Part shown: one piece after another, positions 1-7,237 of the stretch
Position numbering within the stretch: the first letter of the stretch is position 1
Layout: each line of letters begins with the position of its first letter
DNA from: Rubrivivax sp.
GTDB lineage: Bacteria; Pseudomonadota; Gammaproteobacteria; Burkholderiales; Burkholderiaceae_C
Assembly: GCA_030653505.1 (NCBI GenBank)
Contig: JAURZK010000096.1
Coordinates: 1 to 51,876, forward strand
Direction of reading: 5' to 3'
Length of the DNA stretch: 51,876 nt
Made by a program: the position numbers and the translations under genes
Notes under the pieces: model-generated
Database searches by the model: none
The model's input: only the letters and a program-made list of their open reading frames with translations
What the model was told of the DNA's origin: nothing

Positions 1-157
1 CGAGTTATGCGCCGGGCCATGGACCCGAGCACCGCAGGGCAGCCTGAGCGAAGCGAAGGCCGCTTCAGTCGCCCGCCGTGCCCCGCCCGGACAGCCCTTT
101 GCCGCCACCACAGTCAACGCGCCAAAGCAGACGTTCACGAATGTCTGCAACGGGCCG
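1..157. repeat. Dispersed intergenic repeat, left copy
   Basis: This non-coding stretch matches, in inverted orientation, the block at 51610-51766. Positions 1-11 match 51756-51766, positions 33-63 match 51704-51734 exactly (31 bases), and the core GCAACGGGCCG at 147-157 matches 51610-51620. The spacing between the last two blocks is 84 bases in both copies, so the whole unit is homologous. The same core recurs at 27066-27480. The first transporter gene starts just after it. The element may continue beyond the left edge. I infer a dispersed genomic repeat, not a gene. Confidence 0.75.
127..148. promoter_or_regulatory. Near-palindrome upstream of the nucleoside permease
   Basis: GCAGAC at 127-132 pairs with GTCTGC at 143-148 around a partly symmetric 10-base centre. 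It ends 32 bases before the first permease start codon. It lies inside the dispersed repeat described at 1-157, so it could be a repeat-borne hairpin and not a true operator. Confidence 0.3.
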
Positions 158-180
158 AGAGCGGTCCTCCGCGTGCAGAA

Positions 181-1290
181 ATGAGCCGGTCCGTCGAACT
201 GCCGCGATGGATGGATGTGGCGCTACTGCCCGCCGTCAACCTCGGCATCGCACTGCTGGTGGCAGGCATCGTCGTCACCCTCGTGGGCTTCGAGCCGGGG
301 CAGGTACTCACGCTGTTGGTCAAGGGCGCCTTCGGCTCGCAGGCCGGTATCAGCTACACGCTCTATTACGCCACCACCTTCGTCTTCACGGGTCTGGCCG
401 TCGCCGTGGCCTTCCACGGCGGGCTCTTCAACATCGGCGGCGAAGGCCAGGCCATCATGGGCGGCCTGGGCGCCGGGCTGATGGCGCTGGGCTTCAGCGA
501 CAGCCTGCCTGCCGCTGTGATGCTGCCGCTGATGGTGCTGGGCGCGGCGGTCTTCGGCCTGGTGTGGGCGGCCATCCCCGGTGCGCTGCAGGCTTGGCGC
601 GGCAGCCACACGGTCATCACGACCATCATGTTCAACTTCATCGCGTCGGCGTTGTTGGGCTACTTGCTGGTGAACCAGCTGAAGGAGCCGGGCAACATGA
701 CCCCCGAGAGCCGTGCCTTCGGCGAATCGGCGCATCTACCGGGCGTACACGAGGCGCTGGGCTGGCTGGGCATCGAATGGCCGCGCACACCGCTGAACCT
801 GACGGTGCTGCTGGCGGTGCTTTCTGCCTTGCTGGTGTGGCTGGCGCTGTGGAAGACGCGCGGCGGTTATGCGCTGCGTGCCGTGGGCTTCGCGCCCGAT
901 GCGGCCATCTACGGCGGCATCCGGCCCAAGGGCCTGATCGTCGCCTCGATGGCCGCTTCGGGCGCCCTTGCCGGGCTGGTGGGCGTCAACGAGATCGCCG
1001 GCGTGCATGGCCGCCTGCTGCCCGACTTCGTCGCCGGCGCGGGCTTCGCCGGCATCGCCGTCAGCCTGATCGGGCGCAACCACCCGCTGGGCATCGTGCT
1101 GGCTTCGCTGCTCTTCGGCGCGCTCTACCAGGGCGGCTCGGAGCTGGCCTTCGAGATCAACGGCTTTTCGCGCGACATGGTGTTCATGCTGCAGGGCCTG
1201 GTCGTGCTGTTCGCCGGCGCCATGGCGCAGGTGGCGGCGCCGGCGCTGTTCAAGGTGTGGCGCTTCGCCGGCGGGGGCCGCCATGGATGA
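181..1290 (+). CDS. Nucleoside ABC transporter permease (first of pair)
   Basis: This is an inner-membrane permease of the BPD_transp_2 type used by BmpA/NupNOPQ-like nucleoside importers. The 369-residue protein has about eight to ten hydrophobic segments. It carries the family stretches GGLFNIGGEGQ (near residue 80) and AVGFAPDAAIYGGI (near 235), the latter being the ATPase-contact loop. The frame is open further upstream, but the ATG at 181 gives a normal N-terminus just before the first membrane segment, and the upstream part is repeat DNA. The second permease overlaps its end by 8 bases. The ATPase and substrate-binding protein are not in the window. The nucleoside-degrading genes behind it support nucleosides as substrate. 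Confidence 0.85.
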   Translation: MSRSVELPRWMDVALLPAVNLGIALLVAGIVVTLVGFEPGQVLTLLVKGAFGSQAGISYTLYYATTFVFTGLAVAVAFHGGLFNIGGEGQAIMGGLGAGLMALGFSDSLPAAVMLPLMVLGAAVFGLVWAAIPGALQAWRGSHTVITTIMFNFIASALLGYLLVNQLKEPGNMTPESRAFGESAHLPGVHEALGWLGIEWPRTPLNLTVLLAVLSALLVWLALWKTRGGYALRAVGFAPDAAIYGGIRPKGLIVASMAASGALAGLVGVNEIAGVHGRLLPDFVAGAGFAGIAVSLIGRNHPLGIVLASLLFGALYQGGSELAFEINGFSRDMVFMLQGLVVLFAGAMAQVAAPALFKVWRFAGGGRHG

Positions 1291-2251
1291 GGTCTTCGTC
1301 GGCACCATCGTCGCCAGCACGCTGCGCGTATCGGTGCCGCTCATCCTGTGTGCGCTGGCCGGCGTGCTGTGCGAACGCTCGGGGGTCATCGACCTCGGCC
1401 TCGAAGGCAAGATGCTGATGACGGCTTTTGCTACCGCAGCCGTCGGTGTCGTCAGCGGCTCGCTGGGGCTGGCACTGCTGGCGGCGCTGGTGGTGGGCGT
1501 GGCGCTGTCGATGCTGCACGGCTACGCCTGCGTCAGCCATACCGGCGACCAGGTGGTGCTGGGCATGGCCATCACGATGACCGCCGCGGGGCTTTCCGTG
1601 GTGCTGGGCATCGCCTGGTTTGCGCAGGGCGGGCAGACGCCGCCGGTGCCCGAGGCCGTGCGCCTGTCACGCTGGTTCATCGGCGCGGGTGACGTCGTGG
1701 CACAGATTCCGCTGGTCGGCACCGCGCTCTCGCTGGCCTTCTTCGGCCACAACCTGATGGTCTACGGCACGCTGGCGCTGGTGGCCTTCGTCTGGTGGCT
1801 GCTCTACCGCACCCGCTTCGGCCTGCGCCTGCGCGCCGCCGGTGAGAACCCGACCATGGTCGACGCCGCGGGCGTCAGCGTGAAGTTGCTGCGCTACCAG
1901 GCGCTGGCGCTCAACGGCGTGCTCAGCGCGTTGGCCGGCGCCTACCTGGTGATCGCGCAGAACCCGAGTTTCATCCCCAACATGACCGCCGGCCGCGGCT
2001 ACATGGCGCTGGCGGCGCTGATCTTCGGCAAGTGGCACCCGGTGGGTGCCCTGTGGGCCTGCCTGCTGTTCGGTTTTCTCGACGCGGTGTCGATACGCAT
2101 GCAGGGCGCCGAGCTGCCACTCATCGGCGCCGTGCCCGTGCAGTTCATCCAGGCACTGCCCTATATCCTCACCGTCGTGCTGCTCGCCGGTTTCATCGGC
2201 AAGAGCGTGGCGCCGGCGGCGCTGGGCAGGCCCTATGTCAAGGAACGTTAG
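1283..2251 (+). CDS. Nucleoside ABC transporter permease (second of pair)
   Basis: This is the second BPD_transp_2 permease, 322 residues with about eight membrane segments. It has the conserved LCERSGVIDLGLEGKM stretch near residue 30 (compare FNIGGEGQ in the partner) and RAAGENPTMVDAAGVSV near residue 185, the coupling loop to the ATPase. It resembles YufQ/NupQ-type proteins. The start overlaps the preceding permease by 8 bases, which implies translational coupling and a heterodimeric channel. The ATPase would have to be encoded elsewhere, probably just left of the window. Confidence 0.87.
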   Translation: MDEVFVGTIVASTLRVSVPLILCALAGVLCERSGVIDLGLEGKMLMTAFATAAVGVVSGSLGLALLAALVVGVALSMLHGYACVSHTGDQVVLGMAITMTAAGLSVVLGIAWFAQGGQTPPVPEAVRLSRWFIGAGDVVAQIPLVGTALSLAFFGHNLMVYGTLALVAFVWWLLYRTRFGLRLRAAGENPTMVDAAGVSVKLLRYQALALNGVLSALAGAYLVIAQNPSFIPNMTAGRGYMALAALIFGKWHPVGALWACLLFGFLDAVSIRMQGAELPLIGAVPVQFIQALPYILTVVLLAGFIGKSVAPAALGRPYVKER

Positions 2252-2298
2252 GCTGCGGCGCGTGTGTGCATCCACGGAACCCAACGGAGGTGATCGCG

Positions 2299-2865
2299 AT
2301 GGCTACGGTGCGTGAAGGCGACAGGACGGTGCTGCTGGTCGTCGACGTGCAGGTCGGCGTGATGGCCGAAGCCTGGGACGCCGGACGGGCCATCGGCCGG
2401 GTTGCGCGCACCGTCGAGCGCGCCCGCGCACAGGGCGTGCCGGTGCTGTGGGTGCAGCATGCCAGCGAGGAACTGCCCAGCGGCAGCGCGCCCTGGCAGT
2501 GGGTGCCGGACCTGGCACCAGTGCCCGGCGAACCGCTGATCCACAAGCAGTTCAACTCGTCGTTCGAGCAGACGACGCTCGAGGACGAACTGCGTCGCCT
2601 GGGCGCCACGCGCATCGTGCTGGCCGGCGCCTCGAGCAACTGGTGCATCCGCGCCACCGCCTATGCAGCGCTGGAACGGGGCTACGACCTGACCCTGGTC
2701 AGCGACGCCCACACCACCGGCAGCATGGAACTCGACGACGGCGTGACCATCGCCCCCGAGAACGTGATTCGGGAACTGAACATCGCGATGACCTGGCTGA
2801 GCTACCCCGACCGCAAGAACAGCACGGCCACGGCCGAGGACGTGGCCTTCAACACCGCCGCATGA
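2299..2865 (+). CDS. Isochorismatase-family cysteine hydrolase
   Basis: A 188-residue cytosolic hydrolase of the isochorismatase/nicotinamidase fold. The catalytic triad of the family is visible: Asp in LLVVDVQVG (near residue 16), Lys in IHKQFNSSF (near 84) and Cys in GASSNWCIRATA (near 117). The ATG at 2299 is preceded by GGAGG at 2286-2290 with good spacing, which settles the start although the frame is open upstream. Its stop overlaps the cytidine deaminase start as ATGA. The context suggests a nucleobase or ureido-type amide as substrate, but the fold also covers nicotinamide and other amides, so the exact reaction is unknown. Confidence 0.85.
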   Translation: MATVREGDRTVLLVVDVQVGVMAEAWDAGRAIGRVARTVERARAQGVPVLWVQHASEELPSGSAPWQWVPDLAPVPGEPLIHKQFNSSFEQTTLEDELRRLGATRIVLAGASSNWCIRATAYAALERGYDLTLVSDAHTTGSMELDDGVTIAPENVIRELNIAMTWLSYPDRKNSTATAEDVAFNTAA

Positions 2866-3272
2866 AGCCCGACGAGCACCGCGACGCCCTCATCGCCGCC
2901 GCCCGCGCTGCACGTGCGATGGCGCATGCGCCCTATTCGCGCTTCGCCGTCGGCGCCGCGGTGCTCGACGAGCAGGGCCGCATGCACGCCGGCTGCAATA
3001 TCGAGAACGCGGCCTACCCGCAGGGCTGGTGCGCCGAAGCTTCGGCGCTTTCGGCGATGGTGATGGCCGGAGGCACACGTGCCATGGCCGTGGCGGTGTG
3101 CGCGGTGGCGCCGCAGCCGGTCACGCCCTGCGGTGGCTGCCGCCAGAAGCTGCGCGAGTTTGCCGCTGACGATTGCCCCGTGTGGGTGGCCGACCTCGAG
3201 GGCCATCGCGCCACGTTTACGCTGGGCGGCCTGCTGCCGCACAGCTTCGGCCCCGAGCACCTGAACCCATGA
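2862..3272 (+). CDS. cdd: Cytidine deaminase
   Basis: Deaminates cytidine and deoxycytidine to uridine and deoxyuridine in the cytosol. The 136-residue length fits the small, tetrameric zinc class. Zinc and proton-shuttle residues are visible: CAE near residue 53 (Cys ligand and catalytic Glu) and PCGGCRQ near residue 89 (two Cys ligands). The substrate-binding stretch YSRFAVGAA and the NIENAAYP motif are also present. It overlaps the hydrolase before it and the phosphorylase after it by 4 bases each, so the three are translated as one block. Its product can feed thymidine/uridine phosphorolysis by the DeoA homologue downstream. Confidence 0.95.
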   Translation: MKPDEHRDALIAAARAARAMAHAPYSRFAVGAAVLDEQGRMHAGCNIENAAYPQGWCAEASALSAMVMAGGTRAMAVAVCAVAPQPVTPCGGCRQKLREFAADDCPVWVADLEGHRATFTLGGLLPHSFGPEHLNP

Positions 3273-4090
3273 GCCCGACCCTCGCCCACGACGTCGCCAT
3301 CTCCGCCGCCACGCTGCAGCGGCTGCTCGGCCCGGCGCCCGCCATCGCCGTGCTGCTGGGCTCGGGCTGGGGGCCCTTTGCCGAGCAGGTGCAGGGCGGC
3401 AGCGATGTGCCTTACGCCGAGCTGCCGGCCTTTCCGGGGCTGGCCGTCGGTGGGCACCAGGGCCTGGTGCGGGCAGGCTCGGTCGGCGCCAAACGCGTGG
3501 CCGTGCTGGCCGGCCGAAAACACGCCTACGAAACAGGCAACGCCGACGGCATGCTGGGCGCCATCCGCAGCCTCTCCGCCTGGGGCGTCAAACTGCTGCT
3601 GCAGACCAACGCTGCCGGCAGCATGGACGCCCACATGCGCCCCGGTGAGCTGATGCTGATCACCGACCACCTCAACGTCGTGCAACGCTCGCCCCTCATC
3701 GGTGAACCCGGCGACAAGCGTTTCCAGGACATGTCGGCCGCTTACGACCCCGCGCTGCGTGCACAGGCCAAGGCCGCCGCCGCCGCGATGGGCACGGCGC
3801 TCTACGAGGGCATCTACGCCTGGGTGCTGGGCCCGCAGTTCGAGACGCCGGCCGAGATCCGCATGCTGCGGGCTTTCGGCGCGCAGGCCGTGGGCATGAG
3901 CACGGTGCCCGAAACCATCGCAGCGCGCCACGCCGGCCTGAAGGTGCTGGCACTGTCGATGATGACCAACATGGCCGCGGGCATGGAGAGCGAGGTGCTC
4001 AGCCACGCCCACACGCTGGCCACCGCCCATTCCGCAAGCGACCGCGCCGTCGCCACCCTGGCCGCCGTGGTGCAGGCCCTGGAGATCTGA
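3269..4090 (+). CDS. Purine nucleoside phosphorylase, trimeric class
   Basis: Splits purine (deoxy)nucleosides with phosphate into base and (deoxy)ribose-1-phosphate. The 273-residue protein has the phosphate-binding LLGSGWG near residue 29, GRKHAYE near 78, TNAAGS near 110 and the signature GPQFETPAEIRML near 184, with VGMSTVPE after it. This places it with PunA/XapA/human-type PNP rather than hexameric DeoD. The ATG overlaps the stop of cytidine deaminase (ATGA). Substrate preference, guanosine/inosine or xanthosine, cannot be read from the sequence. Confidence 0.92.
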   Translation: MSPTLAHDVAISAATLQRLLGPAPAIAVLLGSGWGPFAEQVQGGSDVPYAELPAFPGLAVGGHQGLVRAGSVGAKRVAVLAGRKHAYETGNADGMLGAIRSLSAWGVKLLLQTNAAGSMDAHMRPGELMLITDHLNVVQRSPLIGEPGDKRFQDMSAAYDPALRAQAKAAAAAMGTALYEGIYAWVLGPQFETPAEIRMLRAFGAQAVGMSTVPETIAARHAGLKVLALSMMTNMAAGMESEVLSHAHTLATAHSASDRAVATLAAVVQALEI

Positions 4091-4092
4091 AG

Positions 4093-5760
4093 ATGACGAT
4101 GAAGAACCCGTTGCGTTACGGTCCGCGCCTGGCGCTGGCTGCCCTGGCCGCTGCGCTACTGACAGGCTGCGCCGTCACGCCGCCGGCCGGGCCCGTGAAG
4201 GTCAAGGTGCTGGCCATCAACGACTTCCACGGCAACCTCAGGCCGCCGCAGGGCGGCATCCGCGTGCGCGACGCCGCGGGCACGCTGGTGCCGGTGCCGG
4301 CCGGCGGTGCCGAGCACCTGGCCACCGCGGTGGCGCAGATCCGCGCCAAGAACCCGAACCACGTCTTCGTGGCCGCGGGCGACCTCATCGGTGCCACGCC
4401 GCTGCTCAGCGCGCTGTTCCGCGACGAGCCCACCATCGAGTCGCTGAGCCTGATGGGCCTGGAGGCCAGCGCCGTGGGCAACCACGAGTTCGACAAGGGC
4501 GCGGCCGAGCTGCTGCGCATGCAGAACGGCGGCTGCACGCCCGACAGCTGCAAGGGTCCGCAGCCCTTTGCCGGCGCGAAGTTCCAGTACCTCGCGGCCA
4601 GCACCATCGACGTGAAGACGGGCCGGACGCTGCTGCCTTCGACCTTCGTGAAGACCTTCGAAGGCCTACCGGTGGGTTTCATCGGCCTGACGCTGAAGGG
4701 CACGCCGGCCATCGTGGCGCCCTCGGGCGTCGTCGGCCTGCGCTTCGACGACGAAGCCGAGACCGTCAACCGCCTGGTGCCCCAGCTGCAGCGCCAGGGC
4801 GTGCAGGCCATCGTCGTGCTCATCCACGAAGGCGGCGTGCCCACCGGGGACTACAACGAATGCCCGGGCATCAGCGGCCCCATCGTCGATATCGTCAAGA
4901 GGCTCGACAAGGCCGTGGACGCCGTCGTCACGGGCCACACCCACCGCGCCTACAACTGCCGCATCGACGGCCGCCTGGTCACCAGCGGCGACAAGTACGG
5001 CACCATCGTCACCGAGATCGACCTCGTGCTCGACCGCAGCACACGCGACGTCATCAGCGCCACCGCCGACAACGTCATCGTGCGCACCACCAGCTTCATG
5101 AAGGACCCGCGCCAGACCGAACTCATCGCCGCCTACGAGAAGCTGGCCGCACCGCTGGCCGGCCGCGTCGTGGGCCGCCTGGGCGCGCCGCTGCCGCGGC
5201 AGAACAACCCCGCCGGCGAGAACCCGTTGGGCCAGGTCATCGCCGACGCGCAACTGGCCGCCACGCGCGACGCCGGCGCGGTGGTGGCCTTCATGAACCC
5301 GGGTGGCATCCGCGCCGCGCTGGACATGCCGGCCGATGGCCTGGTGCGCTACGCCGACCTGTTCGCGGTACAGCCCTTCTACAACAACCTGATGACGATG
5401 ACGCTCAGCGGCGCGCAGCTGCTGCAGCTGCTGGAAGAGCAGTGGTCCAACCGCAGCGACGGCGGCCGCGTGCTGCATGTCAGCCAGGGCTTCAGCTACA
5501 GCTGGGACGGCAAGGCGCCCATCGGCCAGCGTGTCGTGCCCGGCAGCGTGCGCATCCACGGCCAGCCGCTGGATCCGGCGGCCGACGTGCGCATCACCGT
5601 CAACAGCTTCCTCGGCGGCGGCGGCGACAACTTCCCCGTGCTGCGCCAGGGCCGCGACCGCCGCACCGGCATGATGGACGTCGACGCGCTGGAGCTCTTC
5701 GTGAAGGCCAACCCGACGCTGGCGCCGGGGCCGCTGAACCGCATCATGCGGGTGGAATGA
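4093..5760 (+). CDS. UshA-type 5'-nucleotidase lipoprotein
   Basis: An exported metallophosphoesterase expected to strip phosphate from nucleotides so the nucleoside can be imported. The 555-residue precursor has a signal peptide ending in a lipobox (LLTGC, Cys26), so it should be lipid-anchored. The N-terminal metallophosphatase domain (about 35-300) shows NDFHGN, GDLIGATP, GNHEFDKG and GHTHRAYN metal-binding motifs. The C-terminal nucleotidase domain (about 330-525) shows NPGGIRAALD and the late GGGGDNFP loop. GGAG at 4081-4084 gives a plausible ribosome site. It sits 2 bases after the phosphorylase, in the same operon. Some relatives are UDP-sugar hydrolases or 2',3'-cyclic phosphodiesterases. 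Confidence 0.92.
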   Translation: MTMKNPLRYGPRLALAALAAALLTGCAVTPPAGPVKVKVLAINDFHGNLRPPQGGIRVRDAAGTLVPVPAGGAEHLATAVAQIRAKNPNHVFVAAGDLIGATPLLSALFRDEPTIESLSLMGLEASAVGNHEFDKGAAELLRMQNGGCTPDSCKGPQPFAGAKFQYLAASTIDVKTGRTLLPSTFVKTFEGLPVGFIGLTLKGTPAIVAPSGVVGLRFDDEAETVNRLVPQLQRQGVQAIVVLIHEGGVPTGDYNECPGISGPIVDIVKRLDKAVDAVVTGHTHRAYNCRIDGRLVTSGDKYGTIVTEIDLVLDRSTRDVISATADNVIVRTTSFMKDPRQTELIAAYEKLAAPLAGRVVGRLGAPLPRQNNPAGENPLGQVIADAQLAATRDAGAVVAFMNPGGIRAALDMPADGLVRYADLFAVQPFYNNLMTMTLSGAQLLQLLEEQWSNRSDGGRVLHVSQGFSYSWDGKAPIGQRVVPGSVRIHGQPLDPAADVRITVNSFLGGGGDNFPVLRQGRDRRTGMMDVDALELFVKANPTLAPGPLNRIMRVE

Positions 5761-5762
5761 GA

Positions 5763-5845
5763 CCCCCAAGCTCGCTAGCGCTCGCTACCCCCCGGGGGGG
5801 CCGTCCGCCAGCGGCCCGGCGAAGCCGGTCCCGCGGCGGGAAGCT
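5763..5845. repeat. 83-bp intergenic repeat, copy upstream of deoA
   Basis: An 83-base block that recurs at 17428-17510 with only about ten mismatches and no gaps. It contains the self-complementary CCCCCCGGGGGG and GC-rich arms able to fold. Both copies begin directly after the stop codon of one plus-strand gene and end shortly before the start of the next (deoA here, pyrF there). I infer a REP-like dispersed element that could act as an intercistronic hairpin. Confidence 0.85.
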
Positions 5846-5893
5846 GGGCCTTGTCAGTCATCGAAGCGCGCCCACGGGGCGCAGCGGCATCGA

Positions 5894-7228
5894 ATGAAGA
5901 TGGACCCCGCCACCCGCGTCATCGCCACCAAGCGCGACGGCGGCGTGCTGAGCACGGCGCAGATCGAGGCCTTCGTGCACGGCCTGGCGCACCCGCAAGG
6001 CACCGGCGCCTGGAGCGACAGCCAGGCCGCCGCGCTGGCCATGGCCATCGTGCTGCGCGGCATGAACCGCGAAGAGACCGTGGCGTTGACGCAGGCGATG
6101 ACGCACTCGGGCGACGTGCTGCGCTGGGCCGCCAGTGGCCTGCACGGTCCCATCCTCGACAAACACTCCACCGGCGGCGTCGGCGACAAGGTGAGCCTGA
6201 TGCTGGCGCCCATCGTCGCGGCCTGCGGTGGCGTCGTGCCCATGGTCAGCGGCCGCGGCCTGGGCCACACCGGCGGCACGCTCGACAAGCTGGAAGCGCT
6301 GCCCGGCTACACGGTCGACCCGCCGCACGACCGCCTGCTGGCCACGCTGCACGACGCGGGCTGCGCCATCGTCAGCGCCAGCGCCACGCTGGCGCCGGCC
6401 GACCGCCGGCTGTATGCCATACGCGACGTCACGGCCACGGTCGAGAGCGTGCCGCTGATCACCGCCAGCATCCTGAGCAAGAAGCTCAGCGCCGGGCTGC
6501 AGGGCCTGGTGCTCGACGTCAAGGTCGGCAGCGGCGCCATGCTGCCCGGGCTGGACGAGGCGCGTGTGCTGGCACGTTCACTCGTCGACGTGGCGCGCGG
6601 CGCAGGGCTGCCGGCGCGGGCACTCATCACCGACATGAACCAGGTGCTGGGCCACACGGCCGGCAACGCACTGGAAGTGCAGGAGACGCTGGACTACCTG
6701 AGCGGCGCCGCACGCGAGCCGCGGCTGCACGCGCTGACGCTGGCGCTGGCCGGCGAGATGCTGCAGCTGGGCGGCCTGGCCGCCAGCGCCGAAGCCGGCG
6801 CGGCGATGGCCACGCAGGTGCTCGACGGCGGGTTTGCGGCAGAGCGCTTTGCGCGCATGGTGTCGGCGCTGGGTGGGCCGCGGGACGTGTTCGGCGACGC
6901 AAAACTGCCCGTGGCACCCGTACGCAGGCCGGTGCCCGCGCTGCGCGCAGGCTACGTCGGCGACATCGACGTGCGTGCACTCGGCTGGGCCGTGGTGGCG
7001 CTGGGCGGAGGACGGGCGCGGCCGGGGGATACGGTCGACCTGCGGGTGGGCCTGTCTGCCGTGGCCGGGCCTGGCGTTTGGCTGGCCGCTGGCGAGCCCC
7101 TGGTTTTCGTGCACGCGGCTGACGAAGCCTCGGCCGACGCCGCGGTGGCCGAAGTGCAGCGCGCGATGCCGATGGCCGACGTGGCGCCGGCAACCTGGCC
7201 CCTCATCGCCGAGACCATCGGCAACTGA
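5894..7228 (+). CDS. deoA: Thymidine phosphorylase
   Basis: Converts thymidine or deoxyuridine plus phosphate to base and 2-deoxyribose-1-phosphate. The 444-residue protein has the length of E. coli DeoA and the signature KHSTGGVGDKVSLMLAP near residue 91, the phosphate-binding loop. The helical domain, GHTGGTLDKLE near 125 and the C-terminal lyase-like domain follow. There are two in-frame ATGs (5894 and 5900) and neither has a strong ribosome site. It follows the 83-bp repeat, so it may be only weakly coupled to the 5'-nucleotidase gene. The aldolase and aldehyde dehydrogenase genes that finish deoxyribose breakdown converge on it from the other strand. Confidence 0.95.
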   Translation: MKMDPATRVIATKRDGGVLSTAQIEAFVHGLAHPQGTGAWSDSQAAALAMAIVLRGMNREETVALTQAMTHSGDVLRWAASGLHGPILDKHSTGGVGDKVSLMLAPIVAACGGVVPMVSGRGLGHTGGTLDKLEALPGYTVDPPHDRLLATLHDAGCAIVSASATLAPADRRLYAIRDVTATVESVPLITASILSKKLSAGLQGLVLDVKVGSGAMLPGLDEARVLARSLVDVARGAGLPARALITDMNQVLGHTAGNALEVQETLDYLSGAAREPRLHALTLALAGEMLQLGGLAASAEAGAAMATQVLDGGFAAERFARMVSALGGPRDVFGDAKLPVAPVRRPVPALRAGYVGDIDVRALGWAVVALGGGRARPGDTVDLRVGLSAVAGPGVWLAAGEPLVFVHAADEASADAAVAEVQRAMPMADVAPATWPLIAETIGN

Positions 7229-7237
7229 ACAGCAGGC

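Noticed and set aside
4093..5760. Reading the 5'-nucleotidase as a periplasmic cyclic phosphodiesterase (CpdB)
   Set aside because: The motifs are common to both, but the operon with nucleoside uptake and phosphorolysis and the length near 550 residues fit UshA better.
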